Part shown: in pieces, positions 58,601 to 64,000 of the stretch
Layout: each line of letters starts with the position of its first letter
How positions within the stretch are numbered: the stretch's first letter is position 1
Source: Macrosoma leucophasiata
Taxonomy: Eukaryota > Arthropoda > Insecta > Lepidoptera > Hedylidae
Direction of reading: 5' to 3'
Assembly (NCBI GenBank): GCA_036365455.1
Contig: JAWQUS010000030.1
Span: forward strand, 5,580,001-5,644,000
DNA length: 64,000 bases
Notes under the pieces: generated by a model
The model's database searches: none
What the model was told of the DNA's origin: nothing
Seen by the model: the letters and a program-made list of their open reading frames with translations, nothing else
Made by a program: the position numbers and the translations under genes

Positions 58601-61600
58601 TTATGTATGTTACGTACCTACGTTGTATTTACTCATAGAGCAACAACGGAGGGCAGTAGCCATATGCAGAGTTTCCCCTCTGTCAAAGTACAAGTCCAAA
58701 TGGGCCTATACCTGTCGCCTAGATGTTTAAATGTGTGCGTGAAATTGTCTCTGTATTTTGTTAAAGTCAAGGTGTGAGTTTCGTAGTAATAGACGATGTT
58801 TGTAGTGTGCGTTTGTGTCGCACGCATATCCCCCTGCAAAAAATGACAGACTGTTTTACATCGGTAATAAACGCTATGGCTACTCCCCTCCAGTTCGCCG
58901 CGGCCGGTGGCCCGTGTTGCTCTATGTATTTACTCATTTATTTTTAAAACCGATCAGCAATAAAGCACTTGCAACTAGTCTTATCTACCCTCATGCCCTA
59001 CTAAGTGGGTTCAATGGAATACATGTCATCTTCAAATAATGCATCATATTTTTATCTCAAACCAATTCTAAACTGAAGGTAATAAATCTTCGTTGATGGG
59101 CGATATGGAACCATTTAATATTTATTTGATGTTCTGCTATTGGTTTGAATAAGTAAATAATGATATACCTTATTATAAGGGAACGAGAATTATACGCGTA
59201 GGAAATCGCGGGAAAAACCTTGTAGTAAATACCTACTAAGTACCTATAAAATTTATTTATAAAAGAAAAAAGTTTTGGATATATTGAAAAACTCCTCCCT
59301 TTTTTGATGTCGGTTAAAAATATAGACGAAAAGAGAAAAAAGACAGACTGATCTATCATCAACGCACAACTTTAGTGTACACTAAAAAAATTAAGCTTAA
59401 AAGCAGGTGTGTTGCCACATTTCCACCCATGAGCGTCGCCCAACCAACGATCTAAGGAGACGGGGGAGGGTTGATTTCTCATCCGACTCCCTTGCATGTA
59501 TGGTAGATGTCACTCAAAGCAATGCATTAGCGTATCTTTCCGTCTCTATGTCTACCCCATGGCGAACTGGCGATGCCCATATTGCAACCCGGAGGCCTTG
59601 TTATGATTCTAAGACAGATATTCCTGGATCATAGTGACCATACATTTCCATCTAAACGGGACACGACAGTGCTGCAAACTGTAATTTGGCAGCATATATA
59701 TAAGATATCTAATGCTGTGGTGCTACGCCCACGCTCTTGAGCTTAGACAATGGAAAACCAAAGTAAGAATACTTATTTTAAAGCTGATAAGTTACGCAAC
59801 TTCACGCCTGTAATCCCCGAAGTGGTAGGCAGGGGTAAATGCATGCATTCAATCATACATGCAAACACCCACGATTCGCCGGTTTCGTTTCTGCCCATGT
59901 AATAGGTGGCGAGCCTGTTGCCATCTCCGGGCACATTATCAAACTCCGAGGTACTGGGAAACTTCCAGAAAAAGGAAAAATTCCCAATAGAACCAGATAA
60001 CCGAACCAGAAACCGTTATGTCTGATAGACCCGGGAATCGAACCCAGGACCTAGTGTCCAGTAGTGGCCTGCTACAACTGAGCTACTGGGGCAGTTACGT
60101 TACGCAGCTGATAAGTTACGTTAAAAAAACTTAGTAAAGTTGGAAAATAAGCACATATAAACATAGAAATAGTGTTATTCCTCTAAGCCTACTAAGATAC
60201 TTTATCTCATAAGTATAACATTAACTCAACAGTTATATCGCATCGGACGAACTTAACAAAGTAGAGCTTAATTTATTCAGATGACTTCCTAATACGAATA
60301 GGATTAGAGAATGTTTAGGTAATGATTAGAATATGGATTACCGCTGATGAATTACAATGATGTTAAAATGAATGGACTTTTACTTGTATTGTAATGTTTA
60401 AAGTAGGAAGGCACCTGTTGTATCGAATACTACCTAGTTACTGCCGTGTTTTTTTCACGTTATTATCCATCTACAGCTGGCAGGTGGAGCTTGATATTAC
60501 ACCATTCCACAAATAAAATTCAGATTTCCTCAAATTTACATACTTTGCCGCTAAACAATAGTGTTTAGCGCTATGTTCCGGTAAAGTGGTAATATGGCCA
60601 TCATTGGCTCGTAACTTCAGGCAAAGAGGCATAACTCGTTCTTCTCTAGGGCAGTAACAGAATTCAATAAAATAAAAGATTTTCCAGAACTGGATCTATT
60701 TGTAACGCAACCTGTATCTGTAGTAAACACGTTGACTAGGCACTGGTTCGCCGCGCATTCTCATATTTCCAAGTTATGAAATCTAATTGGGATTTTAAGT
60801 CATTCTAATATTTGTTAAGCAAGTGTGTTAACTATAGTTTCCTATATGTGAAAACATGTAATTGGTTTTTATTAGTTATCTGTTGTATAATGTTCATTAG
60901 TCATAATAAACTGTTTGTTTTCCAAGAAATAAAAAATTAAAAATAATAATAATAATAACTGCTTAGGCCTCAGGAGTGACAATAGCAACGCATCTATCTA
61001 ACAGATGAGGTGCTTAGTTTACATACTGTTATGATGTAAAATAAGTAAATAAAGTGTCTTTTTCTTTAATTTCTAAATAAAGTGTTACAATAGGGTGCAA
61101 GGTATCTCCACATATCTTAATCTGACGAGTAAATGCAAAAATCCCCCTTGGGCTTCCCTTCGTATAAATAGTGCTCTTTATTTAACAAGAACTTGTGGTT
61201 ATTTGTGTCTAGCACACTTCTTGGATGTTTCCACGTATTTCAGTAGGTGTGTATGCAATCACACACGTTTAAATTAAATCAATGGTTAAGTATAGGCAGA
61301 GAATATGTTGGTATAGGTATATTTTTGTAGTTGGCTGCAGCATACGAGTTACGTAAAGCTCACCTTTCTCCCGAACACGAACTAAATGGGCATTTGTCTA
61401 AAAGGTACATTATGTAATTTCGTAAGTACCTACCTACTTAAGATGTAGGTATGCATAATTGAAGTTTGAAGTAAGTTACGTGTCGAATTTTTCTAAATAT
61501 AAGCATGATGAATATCGATGAGCTTTTAATACAAAATTGAAACTGCTAACTATTTGAATGTAGGTGGTAGAGTTCCACTGTCGGAGTTGGAGGACGAAGC

Positions 61601-63801
61601 CACCACCGCGTTATCTAATCGTGACCTATCAAGTTCCGGGTGTATGGTATTGTATTGCCTCATAATAACTATCACTGAGGTAAAATTAGCAACGTATGAT
61701 ATTCTACTGTTTAATTTAAATATTCTAATTTATGAATCGTTCATCTTCTGCACCTTTTTGATCTCTACCTTAGACTGGGAGTGACTGCATTGAATCATTA
61801 AGTCCGCCATGTGAACATTTGCTCAATGTGCATCAAAGATTAAATATTTAAATAAAAATTACTTAAGACCCAAAGGTGGATGCAACGTGTGTATTTTGAC
61901 CTCTGGTTTTTGTGTAGATGTGATTAGCTGCAGTATTCACTTACCGTCAGTTTGACACCATCATACAATAAAAAATTAATCGTGAAAACAAAAGAAAACG
62001 TAATACAATAAAAATAAATGTATTATTCTAAAAGTTAAAAATAATATTATCAAAAAATATATATTAAACAAAAAAAATAACAGCGTATGTATATTTTTTT
62101 TCTAGGCACGAAGACATACGAGAAGCAATAATGTCCCTAGTGCACATGTTCCGGACATCAGAGGACAAATTGGAAAGACATGAGTACCGTGAAAAAGCCC
62201 TTGGAGACCAGCTCAAGAGGATGATCGGAGGGTTGGAGAAGAAGCATCGAGCCCTTGAACCATTAAAGGGCATGATCTTGAGACTTGATGAAAGGATATA
62301 TAATATTGAGAATATATTTTTACAGGTGAACTTTATGTATCTTTATAATAATATAGTACCTATGTAGTAGGAGAACTCTAGGTAGAGTTTTTTGGATTTA
62401 CTTGAGGGCGTCAGATTAATATATGGGGGATATATTGCACCCTTTTGAGTACCCCCACTAACTCTTGCTATGCCATATAGGCACCACCGCATTACCTAAT
62501 ATACTTGCCGCTAAATGGTAGTGTTCAGCACTATCGTGTTCCGGTCAGGTGGTAATGTACAGCTCTGTAATTTCCGGCACAGAGGTATAACACCTTAGGC
62601 CTCAGGAGTGGTAACGCATCTGCATTTTGACCTTGGTCTTTGTGTGGGTGTCTATAGGCTGCAGTCATCGCTTAACATCAATCTGAACTGCATGCTTGTT
62701 TGCCACTTCCATTACATAAAAAAAAAACAACTTTCTCGGTAGGTAGTGCAGTATAATCCGGGACCGGCTACCGGAAGGGGTTGATTTCTGGATCGAGGAG
62801 TACCTAACTATTTTTTATGTTTGCGACAATTCCCAATGGCACCTTCATGACAGATTTGGTAATATGCCACATGTGACACAAAAAGCATTACACTTCTTGC
62901 CTTTGCCTAACCTTTCGCGGTTTTTTTTTTATGTCTGATGGTTGACAGACAAGCAAACGGGCCACCTGATGGAAAGTGGTCACCGTCGTCCATGAACATT
63001 TGCAACACCAGGGGAGTTGCCAACGCGCTGCCAGCCCTGAAGGACAGAAGGTTCGCGGCATACATGTGAAGTAACGTTTTCAATGCCAGCAGATGTAAAA
63101 ACAAGCAAGTTAACATTCAGGCAGACGTCTTCCGTATCCACTAGTTAAATTCTTTTGAATATCCATCTCCTTAGTATTCAACAGTAGGTATCCCATTAAA
63201 ACTTATATTTAATACGGTAACAGGCACTATCATATCATGTTTTAAGTGTTTATAGGTGGTTTATATTACATAGTAGTCGCAAGCTCGAGAGCGTGAGCAC
63301 TTCCGCATTACCTAATCTATCTGCGGCTTAAATATCACAACATATCCACCGCGGCTGCCCTGTTTATTTTTAGGTCATTAGGGGTAAATGTGCTATAATC
63401 ACGACGCTTGGAAATGCAGATTGGTGATCGCAGTAGCGATAGTTTTATCGCGGGATGTGGCCCATCTCGCGTTATTGTATTTACTACCGCCTATTGGATG
63501 GAATGGTTTAACCGCCATTGTTACTTGCATAACAAAATACAAAACTGTTCTTTTCTTTTTCTAACAGAAAGAAGAGAGAGAGAAAACGTCACAGAAAAAG
63601 ACTAACGAAGCTCTAGAAGAAATTCAGAAGTCACTCCAATCGCTTACAAGTAGCATTATGAAGAAATCGAAACCAGCTGCAGATGTAGAGACGAATCTTA
63701 CGACGGACGAAGATTCTGTTAGTAAAAGATTGGATTCCACTGACGCTAAGTTAGATGCAGTGAAGATGGAAATAGAAAACCTGAAGAATAGTTTAAGCAA
63801 G
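43657..63801 (+). CDS. Secreted coiled-coil protein, 5' part of gene, four exons
   Basis: Exons: 43657-43674, 55002-55069, 62106-62325, 63568-63801; GT/AG borders and phases fit, and the gene runs past the right edge. The start MAIVSTRVWCMAFVILLTWT is a good signal peptide with likely cleavage soon after PRTES. Mature sequence: THEDIREAIMSLVHMFRTSE, then alternating charged and Leu-rich helices (KRMIGGLEKKHRALEPLKGM, EALEEIQKSLQSLTSSIMKK, DAKLDAVKMEIENLKNSLSK), which fits a coiled coil. This layout precedes fibrinogen-like domains in some secreted insect proteins, but no such domain is visible here, so that is only a guess. The first exon is 18 coding bases and the first intron is 11.3 kb with heavy repeat content. 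Confidence 0.7.
43924..43946 (+). repeat. Short interstitial (TTAGG)n tract
   Basis: Four TTAGG repeats, the insect telomere unit, lie 250 bp inside the first intron of the secreted-protein gene. Confidence 0.8.
43990..44193 (-). mobile_element. Reverse copy of the 4920-5117 short element
   Basis: Runs from 'ctagcgtcccgccccggctt' to 'ctttataatattagtatag'. Confidence 0.72.
44463..44534 (-). repeat. tRNA-like repeat, family 1, best-preserved copy
   Basis: Minus strand: ACTTCGGTAGCTTAGTGGTA ... GCAGGTTCGATTCCTGC CCGAAGT. The 7-bp acceptor stem, D stem and 5-bp T stem are intact. The anticodon stem (GGCTG/TATCC) has a C-T mismatch and no CCA is encoded. Flanked by 'aaaaaacggaaagaaaaattt'. Confidence 0.65.
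45388..46739 (+). pseudogene. Mariner transposase, disrupted
   Basis: The N-terminal frame (45388-45939) starts MSESNEEIRYILKSYYKKGK with a helix-turn-helix (VAQIWFKRFQSGNYDVKDAP, SGRP) and TGDEKWITYD with the first catalytic Asp. The frame is lost near 45880 (the KPGLTRNKVMLCVWWDWKG motif continues in another frame). A SINE-like element at 45985-46285 then interrupts it. The remainder codes YELLPPGRTIDSELYCEQLM, VVFHHDNARPHTS (second Asp) and HPPYSPDLASDLHLF (third Asp), the DD34D pattern of mariner. Cut-and-paste activity is not possible from this copy. Confidence 0.9.
45985..46285 (-). mobile_element. SINE-like element nested in mariner
   Basis: A full copy of the 833 family in reverse (T-run of about 20, then to 'ctggagctctaccaccagtaaaa'). 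It interrupts the transposase between KGI and YELLPP, so it inserted after the mariner arrived. Confidence 0.88.
46826..47165. repeat. Interspersed repeat with palindrome and (GACA)n
   Basis: Contains 'gcccccttggaccccccaagggggaat' and 'agacggacggacagacagacagacagcgg', ending 'taggtacgatacc'. Related to the inner parts of the large inverted repeat at 52487-54428. Confidence 0.6.
48176..48312 (+). mobile_element. SINE-like element, head half
   Basis: 'cactggtggtagagttccag' to 'cacggccccgacacagaggt'. Confidence 0.65.
48320..50330. other. Intron sequence without recognisable content
   Basis: AT-rich intron 1 of the secreted-protein gene. I found no repeat family shared with the rest of the window and no exon-like segment. 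Confidence 0.5.
50337..50862. repeat. Element A, inverted partner of 56312-56530, with small ORF
   Basis: The outer parts ('tatagaatggacacttcgacgtcccgcccg' and 'ggaattttggcggagtgtccg') recur in reverse at 56312-56530. Between them lies about 260 bp missing from the partner, with an ATG-started frame of 60 codons (50355-50537, MDTSTSRPICLHQSTPSPNE at its start) that I do not recognise. Confidence 0.6.
51543..51614 (+). repeat. tRNA-like repeat, family 1
   Basis: ACTTCGGTAGCTTAGTGGCA ... CCGAAGT. Flanked on the left by 'aaagaaaaaaacgg' and on the right by 'caaatttttctttccgtttttt', an inverted pair around the tRNA-like part. Confidence 0.65.
52487..54428. repeat. Large inverted repeat, arms about 0.8 kb
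   Basis: The left arm 52487-53290 is the reverse complement of the right arm 53621-54428 at high identity, around a spacer of about 330 bp. Outer ends: AGAGATACTGAACCCTCCGA and its complement; inner ends: 'cttgactcattttcagcagcatc' and its complement. Inner parts contain known-looking interspersed repeat sequence ('cggccaagtgcgagtaggact', (GACG)n/(GACA)n). No long open frame. Confidence 0.9.
54635..54930 (+). mobile_element. SINE-like element, degraded
   Basis: Weak match along the 833 family ('gtggtagagct', 'gtaatttccggcacagatgtag', 'taggcctctggagttgcagc'). Confidence 0.5.
56312..56530. repeat. Element B, inverted and internally shorter partner of 50337-50862
   Basis: Reverse complement similarity to both ends of element A, joined directly without the ORF-bearing middle. 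Confidence 0.65.
56640..58350 (+). pseudogene. Truncated LINE of the jockey/CR1 type (reverse transcriptase)
   Basis: The 5' end is cut within the reverse transcriptase. Readable motifs: KEYRPISILPFLSKTVE (upstream of a stop), FQSGFRAGHSTATALLKV, LIDFSNAFNMVDHDILL, GVPQGGILSPLLFSVFINIL and the YADDLQLY catalytic box, in the open frame 56903-57940. The frame breaks near 57695; the continuation (SSFLVQVVRLWNALPEDIRK, ITFKKRVKEYF) is in another frame and ends near 58030. The 3' end is 'ggcaataaagaataaataaataaata', a repeat tail usual for this group. Dead copy in intron 2 of the secreted-protein gene, same strand. Confidence 0.85.
58351..62105. other. Intron sequence with scattered SINE fragments
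   Basis: Contains copies of the 'ctgggcgacaggc' element (58628-58745 reverse, 58873-58926), a tRNA-like repeat (60028-60095), and degraded 833-family fragments (about 59640-59760, 60540-60650, 61558-61960). No exon recognised. Confidence 0.5.
60028..60095 (-). repeat. tRNA-like repeat, family 2
   Basis: Minus strand: CTGCCCCAGTAGCTCAGTTG and GGGTTCGATTCCCGGG. Related to 4380-4461; both have 'cccaatagaacca' on one side. Confidence 0.6.
62455..62730 (+). mobile_element. SINE-like element, nearly full copy
   Basis: Lacks the first 25 or so bases; ends 'ttgccacttccattacataaaaaaaa'. Lies between exons 3 and 4 of the secreted-protein gene. Confidence 0.78.
62920..63075 (-). mobile_element. Second SINE family copy
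   Basis: 'tttttttatgtctgatggtt', 'acgggccacctgatggaaag' and 'ttgccaacgcgctgcc'. A shorter inverse copy is at 41848-41950. Confidence 0.65.
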
Positions 63802-64000
63802 GTCTGTTTAAAATAATAATATATGTACACCTAAGTAAGTAGTTTTGGGCAAATGTTTTGCCCAAAAATTCTGAAATGGTGTAGGATTAAAACTTACTTT
63901 TTCAAGAGTCTTCAATCACACGAAGTTTTGACTGATTTTAAAAGTCAAACATGTTGTCTTTATACGATCGAACTAATTTCTATATATGAAAATATTACAA

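Noticed and set aside
61554..61784. 76-codon open frame
   Set aside because: It lies in a degraded copy of the 833-type SINE-like element.

Overview
The window is animal nuclear DNA, almost certainly from a moth or butterfly (Lepidoptera). Genes are split into short exons with GT/AG borders. The spacer is AT-rich and crowded with short repeats of the kind found in lepidopteran genomes, plus a mariner element and two broken LINEs. No bacterial features (operons, ribosome binding sites, CRISPR) are present.

Layout. (1) 160-7663, plus strand: the last six exons found of a katanin-interacting protein (KATNIP/KIAA0556) gene whose 5' part lies off the left edge. (2) 10364-28250, minus strand: an apparently complete gene for mitochondrial RNA polymerase (POLRMT), rebuilt as 24 exons whose phases all fit and which sum to 4209 nt (1402 residues). 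It is convergent with KATNIP. (3) 29161-37927, plus strand, head-to-head with POLRMT across 0.9 kb: a 14-exon gene for a 753-residue probable DNA-binding protein made of four MADF/Myb-SANT-like modules, a ZAD zinc domain and five C2H2 fingers. (4) 43657 to beyond the right edge, plus strand: the start of a gene for a secreted coiled-coil protein, with an 11.3-kb first intron.

POLRMT transcribes mitochondrial DNA. KATNIP acts at the ciliary base and on microtubules. The ZAD-zinc-finger protein is probably a nuclear regulator. Nothing suggests that these neighbours form a pathway; the shared 28251-29160 interval may serve as a two-way promoter for POLRMT and the zinc-finger gene.

The most unusual feature is a repeated mutation pattern. 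At several exons the 3' end of the exon, usually with its 5' splice site, has been copied into the adjoining intron. POLRMT exon 18 carries a 100-bp x 8 array, exon 16 an 85-bp x 9 array plus an extra copy upstream, exon 13 an 82/103-bp x 4 array, and exon 21 a decayed copy. KATNIP exon 3 has several decayed copies. One POLRMT copy is fused in frame to exon 15, and the exon-13 array can be read through in frame.

Other points: the zinc-finger gene grew by tandem duplication of a three-exon module; an inverted repeat with arms of about 0.8 kb sits in the large intron of gene 4; tRNA-shaped elements lie inside short inverted repeats; and one roughly 300-bp SINE-like family occurs in at least 14 recognisable copies. 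All calls come from reading the sequence, with no database search.
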